Shown here: piece by piece, positions 40,901-52,097 of the stretch
Numbering within the stretch: the first letter of the stretch is position 1
Layout: each line of letters begins with the position of its first letter
Source: Onchocerca volvulus
Lineage: Eukaryota > Nematoda > Chromadorea > Rhabditida > Onchocercidae
Direction of reading: 5' to 3'
Assembly: GCA_000499405.2 (NCBI GenBank)
Contig: HG738140.1
Coordinates: 12,861,560-12,925,559, forward strand
Length of the DNA stretch: 64,000 nucleotides
Program-made: the position numbers and the translations under genes
The notes under the pieces: generated by a model
The model's input: only the letters and a program-made list of their open reading frames with translations
Told to the model about the DNA's origin: nothing
Database searches by the model: none

Positions 40901-43900
40901 AATTTTATAACTGTCAATATTCTATGCAAAAGGTAAGTAAAACAATGCAATTGCATTTAACTAAATATATACAACGTCAATTTTATTGTTGCTATTCTTA
41001 GCGTTATAATTAATTTTCAAATCATTCAATTGAATAATTTTGATAAAATTTGTTTTCAAACTTGAGGAATAAGTAATTTCAAATTTAATTAAAAAAATAC
41101 TACTTCAATATCATAGTAATTTCGAATGTTAAACTGTTCTTGCATGCAATGAATAAACATTTGAGAAAAGTGGTAAAAGAGTTTTTTTTTTTTTTTCAAT
41201 TATGTAATATTATGGAATTTATGAATAATTTTAGCTTTTCATTTTTCTCTCACAAAATTGCTTCAATATGATAATCGAAAAGATTAATCATTTTGAAGTA
41301 AATTACTTCGCCGTTCTGACGTCAATTCATTCTTCTTGTTTATTGTAAATAGATCCAAACTCTCTCTAAAAGAAAGATTTATAAAAAAATGAGAAAAAGA
41401 ATTTGCAGAAATCTGTTTAAAAAAAGATAGAATAAAAAAAGAAATAAAAATGGAAATCAAAAATTGGAAGTCTATTAGACTGGAAAAAAAAAAAAAGAAA
41501 AAGCACAATTGCAAGTTGGCACAGAGATGCATTATTAAGAGCTTATGGGATGAAAATTTGCCAAATTGGACTTAAAAGCCTAATTTGCTAATTGAAAAAT
41601 AGCAATTCCAACAATTTCATCATTGCTATATCTAATTTAAATTATGTTTATGCTATCTTTCTTCCAAATTTAAGCTTATAACTTTCCTGAAAAAATTAAA
41701 TTCAGATCCAAATAAAATTAATAATATTTTCATTCATAAATAATTCAGAAGAAAATTATTGCAAAAAGTTTTCTTCCCAGAATACTAAATTTTCCTGTTA
41801 TCAAATTTTTCCTATTAATAAACGAATTGCTAATATTAAAAAAAAATTTTTTTTTCTAATATTTTTTTATTTTTTCACATTTGTCAAAAATTCTAAATCT
41901 AATCTGAAAAAAGGACTGAAAAAGAAGAAATTTGTCGATTATACCAAAATTGCTGAAATTTTAAATTTCAAAAATTTTCCTTACATAAGTTAATCTGAAG
42001 TCAATGTTTTGATTGCACCAAACAATATTATGGAATTGAATAAAGATAAAAACATCGAAAATACCCGATAATCTGTTTGAGAAATATTCGGCATATTGAC
42101 TCTCGATATCACCACTCAAATATCATGATGGGATTCCCAAATTAAGCAATTATTGTGGGTATAACAAAAGTTTTCATAACAAATTGGATGAATAATCTGG
42201 TATAAAGTTGAAGAGGATGCTTAGGAAGACAAGCATATGCTCTAAACATATTTTCATTCTCGACTAATCCATTCAGAATAATTTATAAAAAATCATTCAA
42301 TGGTGGTTGATGCTTTAGCACCATACTTGAATATCTTCTTGAGGAAGGAAATTACCTATTATAATCCTTGTTATCGTCTGCATTTCTAGACTAATTTTAA
42401 AAAGATGATGATAATTTACCAAATAAATCTTTCTGATAAATTTATAGGAAAAAAAAAAAGAAATTTCTAGTTTTAGTATATGGACGACAACGAATAATGA
42501 ATAAATAGCATTTTTTGATATTAAAATAATAAATTTTGAAAAAAATATTTGAATTTCATATTCCAAAAATTTTTTAGTTCTTTTATTATGCTATGAGTAT
42601 TGAAATTATCCCCAAGGAATCTATTTTTTTTTAATTCCTTAACGGCTACATCTTTGGGAGTAGAAAAAAAAAAAAACCAATTTGAATGACCAAGTCAGAC
42701 GCTATTTTTAAACTAAATCAATAATAGCTTTTAAGTTATCACATAACTATAAAATAAATCTATCATAGGAATGCTCGAAATATACTTCAGTTTAACATCT
42801 TATCAACCTGCATGAAATCCAATTCATCCTGATAATGGAATTATTTTGAAATTTGCTATCTGTCGATTATAAATTCCTATTCATTATTTATTGCAATGCT
42901 AGCTAGCAAGTACTTTCTTTTTTTTTTCAAATAAGTGATAATTTAAAAGAATAAAAACTTTGGGTGAAAAGTAAAAAAAAGGAAAAAAAGCAGACGAAAA
43001 ATTTAGCAACAAAAGGAAAAGAGCAGAAATGGGTGATCTATAGTTCCATTAAAAAAAATTTCCTATTCGTTTGCATTTTTTCTCACTTATCCTCATTCAT
43101 CTCTTTAAATCTTGATTATCTATCTAGATGTAAAAATGCCCAGCTATAAGCTATAAAGATCAAGCCTAGCTGGCCTAGTATTTCTTTTTTTGTCCATTTT
43201 TCAACTTCTATCAATTTAAACGAATAATAATAGAAAATTGTGAAATGCAACTGAAGTCATGCAATTACAGAAAAAAAAGGAAAAAAAAGATTATTTTTGC
43301 TAAATAACTTCCTACAAGTTGAATTTTTCGAATTTAACAAATATTGAAATAAATGGATGAACTTTAAAAAAATGTAGTTACAAATGAATTAACAAATTTG
43401 TATATCAACATACACACATAACCATATTCATTTTTATATAAAAAAAAAGTATGAAAAAGCTTATAGAATTAAATACCAAATTAATCGAAAATACTCAAAA
43501 AAAAGTAAGTCGAGAATTTTTTAAACTTAAATTTGAAAATGATTTAAATATAAATAACAAGAAGACATCATACCTCGCGGCAATTTTTTTCCAAATTTAA
43601 AACTTTTGTATTCGTTTTGAGAAGTTATCAGACAAATTTTATCAAAACATTAATTTTGAATTCAGAGATTTGTCTCGCCAAAAACTAGTTGAGGCAACGA
43701 TTTCTTATAATTTTAATGACACTTTTCTTTTCCTTTTCACTTTCCATTTTTGAAAAATTATGAATGAACTTTTAAAAAAAAAAAAAAAATAGATTTAGAG
43801 CTATTTTAACAATTTTGTCGTCATCATCTTCTTCGACTTCTCTACAACCATTATCTCTCTCCCTAATTAACTAAAAAATTGCCTGAAGGAAAAAATGACT

Positions 43901-46900
43901 ACATGATTTGAAGGATGAGATTCCTGAGCACTTTATAATTCCTGCCATTTCCGGACACATTTCAAATTTATTGACTGTTTTTTTTTTTTTGTCTGTGAGT
44001 GAAAAAGAAATATCTAATAATGCATACAGAGCAAAGAATGTTTTAAAAAAAGGCTCGCAAAATGAAATTTATTAATTCATCAAAAATTTTTAAAATTTCT
44101 GTCAGATTTTATAACTAGTATCGCAGAAATATTGATTTTTGTAAAATTTGAATTCCTTACTTTTGACATCCATTAAGAGTTAAAAAATGATAGAATTTTT
44201 GAAATTTCAACGAATATTAAATATAATAGGAGTAAAATCTATATTAAAAAATTATAATTTAAAAATTAAAAACTTTTAGCAGCCTAAAAATAGTCGAATA
44301 TAGCAATTATCGCCATTCAGGTAAATAGAAAGAACTAGAATTAAAGCATTCAATATCATTAGAGTAATTAAAATTTCTTTCGAGAATATTTACATTTTAA
44401 AACAATTTATCGAATAATCAAATTTTGTGTAAACAATTGCTTAAACACTTTTTTTACTTGCCAATTTCACTCATTTATTTAATTAACGACGTTCTTGTCA
44501 ATATTTACATATTCAATGATACATTTTATAGATTAATTCATTCATTTCTCCAACTCTTAGCATGCAATTTCCACTTAAGCTCTATTTGGCTAATTGCTCC
44601 AATGATAATAAATATCAATTTCGTGACTGATTATACGAAATGATATCATTTAAGAATTCAAATTTTCAATTTTTAAATTTTTGATTGAATTCGAAGTTTT
44701 TTATATCTCAAACTAATTCCGAAATGTTTGAAATGTGATTGTAATGCCAACTATGAGAAAAGTTAGTTGGATGCTGCGCTAGATAATTATACCATCTAGC
44801 AAGTCATCATTGTCAAATTTTTTTATACAAAGAAATATGATCATCAAAATCTCTCGTTAGCAGTAATTAATGCAAATTTTTAATGGCTAACTTTCGGGTC
44901 TTGAGAAGTTTACTTTACTTGATAATTTCTGCTATTTCTATTTTCAGATCGCTAATTATTAGTATCTATTTCTTTGACTATTATATTTGACATCACTTGT
45001 TAATTATCAAACAATTTTGAAAAGATATTTGGCAGGAATTATTTTCTAATCTTTAACTTCCTGTACAAATTGATTTAATTAATGATTTATAATATTCTGA
45101 ATTTTTAAAGCATAATGCATTAATTATGATTACCACTAAAAATGAAAACGAATGATGTTTTTTTTTTTTTTTTTTTTTGAAAATTCGATAGAATTCAAAT
45201 CAAAAATATGGTCTCGAATTCATTTTTTCTCAATCAATATTGACTAAAAATGAATTTTAGCAATCATATATTTCGAATAATTAAACTTAAAGCAATTTAT
45301 TCAATAAAAAAAAAAAATAATAATAATGTTAAATTCTTAATCATTAGTAATTGTTATATAGCTAGTAATTCATTAATGATAAATACAAGTAAGGTAAAAT
45401 GCGTCGATCATCGTTAGTAATTTAATATAATTTCAAGAAATTTCAAAAAATTCTTCCACAAATCAATCAAAAATTGCTAATAGCTAATTAAAGAAAACTT
45501 ATAGTTTGATATAATGAAGCGCTGTATTCTAAAGCCACAAAGTAAAATCCAGATGGTCCAATTGCGATTTTATCTAAACAAGAAGAGAAAGCAATTTTAA
45601 CATAAGATGACGTAAATTCTGCTTTCAATTCTTGAATTTCCCTTTCTCTCGATGCTACTCTATCACTTTTTCAAATCGAATTTTACACACCGAAATATGG
45701 CTAAATATAAATGAGAATATTTAGCAATAATCATTGTTGCAAACGTACGTAACAGAGGGCATTTTAGTAGTTACACACTTGTAAAAAATGACGAAAAAAA
45801 AAGCTTTCTTTTCTGTTTTTAACTTCTCAGATTTCTTAAAAAAATTAAAAATGAAAAAAAAAAAACAAAAAACGAAGAAAAAAATGAAGAAAAGTACAAT
45901 TTCACTTCCTTTTTTACTTCTCATTTTTGTTGCAAAAGATAATAGAAATCGATTTATCCAGTTTTGATGATTTCATATCAACGAGAAAGATTAGCATAAG
46001 TCTTGAAAAACTTTATGCTAATCCAAAACATACTGAAGCATATTGATGGTAATAAATAATTTGTAAAACTAGTGGAAATTTGAAAATAAATTAATTAAAA
46101 CATTAATTAGTGCTGAGAACATTTCTCAAAAAATATATATGTATAATAGTATTTGTCGTGAAATCGTTCTAGCATTGACGATATAATTCACTGAATTTTT
46201 ATTTTCATCCATTGAATTTTATAACAATTTTTTATAATTCAGAGAAATATGAGGATAAAATTATACGAAAACAAATTTTAAACAACTTCTTCCTCATTTT
46301 TTTAAAGTCATAGTTTTTTTCCTTTTTTTTTTTTTTTTTTGCTGCAGAAAAAGTTTAAATTTAGAATTCAACTATTGTTTTAGAATGATGAGAACATCTT
46401 TAAACCTATCATAGTTTAAAAGTGAAAAGAAGAAATATCATCTAACATTGAACTCATAGCATTCAAATTTTTATGAAAAAAAAAAAAAAAAAAGTGATGA
46501 CAACAAGAAAGGGAAAATTCTATTTTCTCTTTTTCTTTTCTTTTTTTCGTGAAAAATTTCTTACCTTATATTTGAATATAAACGCTTGTGAATTGTGTCA
46601 TTGCATTTTTAATTATTTATTCCGAAAAGAAGAACTGTTTGAAAAGAAATTGTTGAATAGTTTTTTTTCTTTTTTTTGCAATCTCTAAAGAAATGTATTT
46701 GAATTCAGAATTGCAATCATGTCCGATCTATGCATGCATAAAATGATGCAAGTAACATATGAATAAGGTTGCTAAACTTAAAAATTTTTGAGCCACTGTT
46801 AATTTAGCTGTTAATAAATGCTAAATTTAGCTGAAATTATCAAAAGGCGAATAATTAACTAGTTATTATTGTTCCTTTTACTGATAATATTAGCTAAAAT

Positions 46901-47313
46901 GTTTGCATTATTGAAAAAAGATAAGGCTAACAATTGCGTCATAATAAAAGCTAGACTTTTTTTTTGCAGAATTTTGCGATGTCCATTAGATTAATCCTCA
47001 GAATGTATTAATGAAATGAATTTAAAATAATGCAGATGTACAAAATCTAAATCCTCAAAGGTCATAGTCACTAGTTTAACTCTAGGCCAAATTAACTATA
47101 GTTATCATATAGATAAGCCAAGTAATGACTTAACCTCGAAGGATTAATTAAATTTATTTAACACAAACTGATACAATTTTGAAATGAATTCGGAAAAAGT
47201 TTAAACTGTCGCAGACGTATCAAATTCGTTTCATTCGATAATTTCCGCATTGCTGTGAGAAAATAAGCGAAAAAAATTGCTTGTTGTTAAAATAGATTAT
47301 AATTTTGATTGGA

Positions 47314-47384
47314 CTTTCCTTTACATGTACGTGCTAGATAAGCATTGAAAAAGTTTGATAATTATCTAGCACGTAAATGGAAAG
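47314..47384. repeat. 14 bp perfect inverted repeat with outer 6 bp stem, pre-miRNA-sized
   Basis: TACGTGCTAGATAA (47328-47341) pairs perfectly with TTATCTAGCACGTA (47362-47375) around a 20 nt loop. CTTTCC (47314-47319) can pair with GGAAAG (47379-47384) after an asymmetric bulge. Total size is about 70 nt. It could be a microRNA-like hairpin or a small foldback repeat. Confidence 0.65.
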
Positions 47385-48239
47385 CATTAACACATGTGTA
47401 GATAGATGAAAAAAAGGCAAAGGAATTAAATGTTTCGTTAGACTTAATCTTATTTAGAATATATTCCGTTATTCTTGAATGCTTAATTGTGTTATTCCTT
47501 TTTAGTAATTGAATAAAAGAGCGAATGAGATTATAACGAACGGAAGATGATACAAAGAAAAATGATTAAAGTTCAAGATTTATTTATAAATCCTGAACAT
47601 TAACTAAATCAATGGAAGAAATTTTTTTAACGAAGACACATTTTCCGTACTGAGAGAAAGTTGTAAAATATTTTCAAACATTAAATGAAGCTATTGAAAA
47701 GAATGAAAAATAAGCATTAATTGAAAAATTTCCTCATCATCTTTAGGAGATAACGTTAAGAGAAGAAAAGTGGGATATTCAAATTTTTACATTACTGTTC
47801 AACAACCATAAATTTGAAAAACGAAAAAATAATAATTCGAAAAAAAAGGAAGAAAATAATACTGTATTTATTTTTTCCACATTCGAAATTGCGCTAGTAA
47901 TTGTATCAGTAAAAAATATCCTTAATAATATAACATCTATAAAGTAAAAATATAAGTATTCGCTGTTCTAATTTTTAAATCTCCGGAAGTTCTTCACCGA
48001 TCGCTTGAAATTTTGAAACAACTTACGTTCGATGGACACATGTTTCCGTATAGATTATTTTTCTTTTACTTGTGATTACGTGTAGTAGGTATTCTTTTTT
48101 TTAATACATATTTTTTTTCTTTTGATAATATTTTCTTCTTCTCTCTTCTTCTCACTTTCAAGCTGAAACGATAAACATGTTTGTCGTCAAAACACTTCGA
48201 TTCCAGATAAAAAAAGCGAGGTCAACTAATCAAGAGGCG

Positions 48240-48870
48240 AGAGATCAGTTAAGGGGGAGGAGTCCTGGAAGGATTTAGAAGGACAGGACTTGGAGCTGGA
48301 GTTTAAGTTCAACTTTGGATCTTCTACATCGACCAAGTATAGCAAGAGTTTTAAATTCAGGGCGATACAGCAGTAACAACAATCCAACAATTTAACTGAG
48401 GAATTTTAAGTTCAATTTTGAGAACAGTTTGAGTGCAATCCACCTACTTTATTTCATCCAAATAATGCTTCACAGAAATCGCAAAAGATGGAACATGAGT
48501 CTTCGTACTCGCAAAGCGGAAGAAATGCAAAGAAGACAAAGAATGGTTCAAATGCAAGCAGAGCGACGTGCAGTCAGACTTCAGAATGCACGGTTGTGAA
48601 CACGACTGAGAGTGGCTGAAAGATGTCAACGAGAAATAGCCTATTAGCGTCAAATACGATTCCGTGCTCAGCAGTCACGCGATTACAATCGCTTGCATTT
48701 CGGTACAACTCAGTTGCGCATTTCAGCATAAGTCGACCTGCTGCCAGATTTGAGGATCACGGCTGAAAATGGCTGAAAGGTATCAACGAGAAACCAATTA
48801 CTCAGCGCCAACATCGACAAAATTTGAGTGGATTTTGCATACTTAACAAATACTTCACAAATGCTTTTTA
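48240..48870 (+). pseudogene. decayed Arg/Gln-rich ORF with internal repeats, probable mobile-element relic
   Basis: From ATG 48469 a plus-strand frame reads a highly basic, Arg/Gln/Glu-rich sequence (for example MQRRQRMVQMQAERRAVRLQ). It continues through TGA and TAG before ending at a TAA near 48732. Both internal stops are one C-to-T change from Arg CGA and Gln CAG. The segment VAERCQREIAY recurs in diverged form as MAERYQRETNY further on (about 48770-48800). Two copies of TTTAAGTTCAAYTTTG (48302-48317 and 48405-48420) lie upstream. The block is clearly richer in GC than its surroundings. Arg/Gln-rich repeats of this type precede the helicase in some Helitron and related elements, but no Rep or helicase domain is visible here, so the family is not assigned. 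Confidence 0.5.
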
Positions 48871-50042
48871 TGAACCAGCTGCCTTTCATCGAATTATACT
48901 ACGAAACATATACTCAAGTGATTGCATAAGATACTAAATATGTCGGCTTCTATCGATAATATAAAATTCAAAAGTCACTTTATTTTAAAATTTTGACCAA
49001 ACGAACATTTAAATTTTTATTTATATGGACTAGTTAAACTTGGCGAAGCGTTGTCGTGAATCCAACTAGTAAGCGATAAAACAGGTATGGAATATTGGAA
49101 GTAAAATAGATTTGAACAAAAAATTTAAATCTTATTTCATAGGATGAATATTTATCATCATGTGTGATTAATTATCACTGAAACACGAATTAAATATAGT
49201 TCCTGAGGTTGAAATTAAATTAAGCTAAAAAAACATCATTCCAGATTAATCTTTTAATATCAGCTATTAAATCTATTCTGTAGATACGAATAATTTAATT
49301 CTTTAACTGGATGATATATTCAGAAATGTCAAGAAACGATAATTTTTTTTTTTCTTTTTTGATGCACTGAATAGCATGCAAATTTGATTATAAATTTATT
49401 ATAACATAAAAGATGTGCGGTTATATGGTCGCCAATATATTTTATAGTTGCCATCGTTGCGTAAGGTTGATTTATTTCGAAGATCTCAGATGTAAGTTGC
49501 AAGAAGTTAATTCAAGCTATAAAAATTTAAGCAATGGAATATTTTTAAAAGTTTTCCGGCAGAAATATGAAATATCTATTATGTAGCAATTGTGGACGGT
49601 ATTTTTAATATGTTCTCGAAATAAGCATCTATATTCTTCTGTAATGAGAAAATAAATAAGGGGAGATAAAAATAAGAGAAATAAATGAGATTATAAATGA
49701 ATAAAATTAAAATAATTCACATTTATACCGTGCATCAAATTTGATTAGTTAATATATAGTGAGTGTTTATTCGTCATCATCGATATTTTTGAGAATAAGT
49801 TTTATAAAACAAAATGATGTTAAATAATGACTTCAGTTCTGACATTTTATTGCAATTTTTCTTCGGCTATACAATTCCCCCGAATATTTCCTTATTTTTT
49901 TCTCATTCAACAGAAATGTGTTACTACGTCTTTTGATGATCTTCCAAGTTTTCCTCGAGAATACTGTATATATACCGTTGCTTAATCGATAAATAATTCG
50001 ATGTTATGTCAATCATTCTGACATTGTACAAATTTTCTGGAA
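48871..50042. other. intergenic region upstream of the pseudokinase gene
   Basis: No exon was recognised. A GGCGAAGCGTTG motif near 49044 resembles the duplicated motif in the epimerase intron and is flanked by two ACTAGT sites about 40 bases apart. The rest is AT-rich and should include the promoter of the following gene. Confidence 0.4.
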
Positions 50043-50053
50043 ACTTTTTTTAG
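50043..50053 (+). promoter_or_regulatory. candidate trans-splice acceptor for the pseudokinase gene
   Basis: CTTTTTTTAG ends at 50053, 19 bases before the start codon and with no ATG between. This is a strong nematode acceptor in the usual place for spliced-leader addition. If it is instead a cis acceptor, up to seven more residues could precede the chosen start. Confidence 0.5.
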
Positions 50054-50072
50054 TTTCAACACTGACCAAAGC

Positions 50073-52097
50073 ATGGGAACAGTTTTTTGGGGTGAAATTG
50101 AAGAAAATGTAGAAAATATTTGCGGTGTTATTGATCATGACAGGCATGCATTCTTCATAACATGCACCGAAGATGATCCGGTAGATCGTGAATATACGTT
50201 GCATCAAGTTTACGATGATAAAGCACCTGATACCGTATTTTTTATCGTTTTTTTTTCATCCCAAAAATTTTATTCCAAATATTAATGTTAAGATTAAGAC
50301 CATTTTAATACTTTCTCAATATACTTTTGTTTATTTAAGAACCAAATTCAACCTTTTTAAGAAACTTTACAAAAAAAGTTTGTCCCTAAAATATATGCAA
50401 TCTTTGGATTTGTTTTTTTACTGATTTTTAATCATTAATTGTTGTTTATGTTTAAGCGATAGGCAATTTAAATAGATCATATTATTTTATTCAAGACATA
50501 ATTTTTGTTTCAAAAAATTTATAGGTGATGCACATGTTAATTGCAAGGCATGATAAAACAGATGATCGAAGAAATACGGCTATACATCGAATTGTCAAAA
50601 TTTTAGAAATGACTAAAGGTCGTTCTATACATTTCCCAAAATTAATTTGCTTTGGCCGTCTTAAAAAGGTAAAATTTGTTGGTTGGAGATTATAGTTTAA
50701 AAATATAATATTTAAAAAAATTAGAACAAAAAATTAAAAACAAAAGATTTCAAATTACATAGATTTCAGACAAATTTTAATTTAATTAAAGAACTCTTAA
50801 TTCCAAAAACAAGCTGCTATTAGATGATATTTGGTGAAAATGGCGATCAAGATGCTGAACGTGATCCGGAATGGATTGGACGGCCATGTGCTATCGTAGA
50901 ATATCATGCAACGGTGTTAGGTTCACTGTTATCATTATCACCTACTGGTACCATTCCATTGGACCTAGCACTGGTTATTATGATGGGATGTGTTCGGGCT
51001 CTTGCATCGCTTCATCGGCTTGGTTATGTACATCGTCAAGTTTCACCTTATAGGTAAAACAATTGCAATCGCTTAAGACTATTCTGATTGGCAATTAAAT
51101 TCAATTAATATCTTGAAAAGGACAGAGTTTAATTCATTCAAATGTATTAATTTTCAATTAAGTTTAATTATAGTTTTGCATTTCGTAATCCAATCTCTTA
51201 TGCTTCTATTGAATCGCGCATGTTAATTATCGATCTAAGCTTAGTTTTACCATGGCCTTGTAAACCACGATCATTTGTACCATTTGTTGGTACCATTCGA
51301 TACAGTTCCGTACGAGTTCATCGAGGACGTGAACAGGTAGAAATTCCAAAAGAAATTATTCCATGGAATAATCATGAAACAAACTAGAAAAAAAAAAAAA
51401 AAACGATGCATAAAAATTAAAAACAGAAAAAAAAGAAAAAATGAATCGAAAATTTTCGAAAATAAAGAAAATCTTTTAAAATACGTTCAAAATAAGATTA
51501 AGAAGGAATAATACTGTAGGGTCCATCAGATGATATCATCGCCTTAATTTATATGATTGCTGAAATGATCTCCGGTAAGCTCCCATGGCGTTCGGTATTT
51601 AATGAAAAGCGGGTATGTGATATGAAATGTTTGTTCTATCAAAATATCGAATTTAAACGACTTCCGAGAGAAATTCGATCTCTTTACAGGTAATGATGGC
51701 ATTATCCACAGGAGATATAATAGGATTATTTTGATTATTTAATAAATAAAGATTACAAAAATGAATTTATTCTGTGCACTAAAATGAACATCATTATAGC
51801 ATTTATGATAGAATAAAGGAAATAAATTCAAACCTTTTTTCATCTTTAAAGATCATACATTGTTCCACACATCTCTCTTCACATTTCTCATACATTTACA
51901 GTCAAATTCTTCCTGATTTGCACCTCTCGAAGTTATCCACAAACTTTTTTTACAGATTAATGTATATGACATTATCACCTTATCCAATAGATTATAAATT
52001 TATTATTGAGCAAATTCAAGCAGCTCTTAATCGTCGTTGTCCGAACAATAGGCATGAACTTCCATCATGGCTTGCTTTACCAATTGCTGAAGGATAA
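50073..52097 (+). CDS. CK1/tau-tubulin-kinase-like pseudokinase, 6 exons, complete
   Basis: Exons: 50073-50207, 50525-50668, 50824-51053, 51174-51336, 51520-51689 and 51956-52097. Phases close and give 327 aa, one kinase domain with little else. The fold is recognisable from the CK1/TTBK pattern: LHRLGYVHRQVSPYSFAFR in the catalytic loop, then LIIDLSLVLPW, the GTIRYSSVRVHRGREQG activation-segment signature (209-225), SDDIIALIYMIAEMISGKLPW and a C-lobe ending LPSWLALPIAEG. Catalytic residues are missing: the HRD Asp is Gln (residues 163-165 HRQ), DFG reads DLS (190-192), the beta-3 Lys position reads VMHM (46-49), and no glycine-rich loop is visible near the N-terminus. A catalytically dead scaffold or regulator is therefore predicted. 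Nematodes have many divergent CK1/TTBK genes, so this is probably a lineage member. AATAAA follows at 52456. Confidence 0.9.

Larger units (their letters stand above)
31935..48239. other. gene desert, AT-rich low-complexity DNA
   Basis: More than 16 kb without a recognisable exon on either strand. It contains (TA)n at 33477-33495 and 34175-34197, an AAT/GAT microsatellite at 36319-36409, a hairpin cluster at 37810-37910, an inverted repeat at 47314-47384 and many poly(A) or poly(T) tracts of 12 to 20 bases. Open frames up to 99 codons (38858-39157) occur, but in DNA this AT-rich a few of that size are expected by chance over the window. It may hold noncoding RNA genes or distant regulatory sequence that I cannot recognise by eye. 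Confidence 0.5.

Noticed and set aside
46473..46688. 71-codon Lys/Phe-rich frame and similar poly(A)/poly(T)-derived frames elsewhere
   Set aside because: Driven by homopolymer runs with no protein-like complexity.
48444..48653. 69-codon minus-strand frame
   Set aside because: Antisense shadow of the Arg/Gln-rich plus-strand relic. Its Ser/Leu/His/Cys content is the expected complement.
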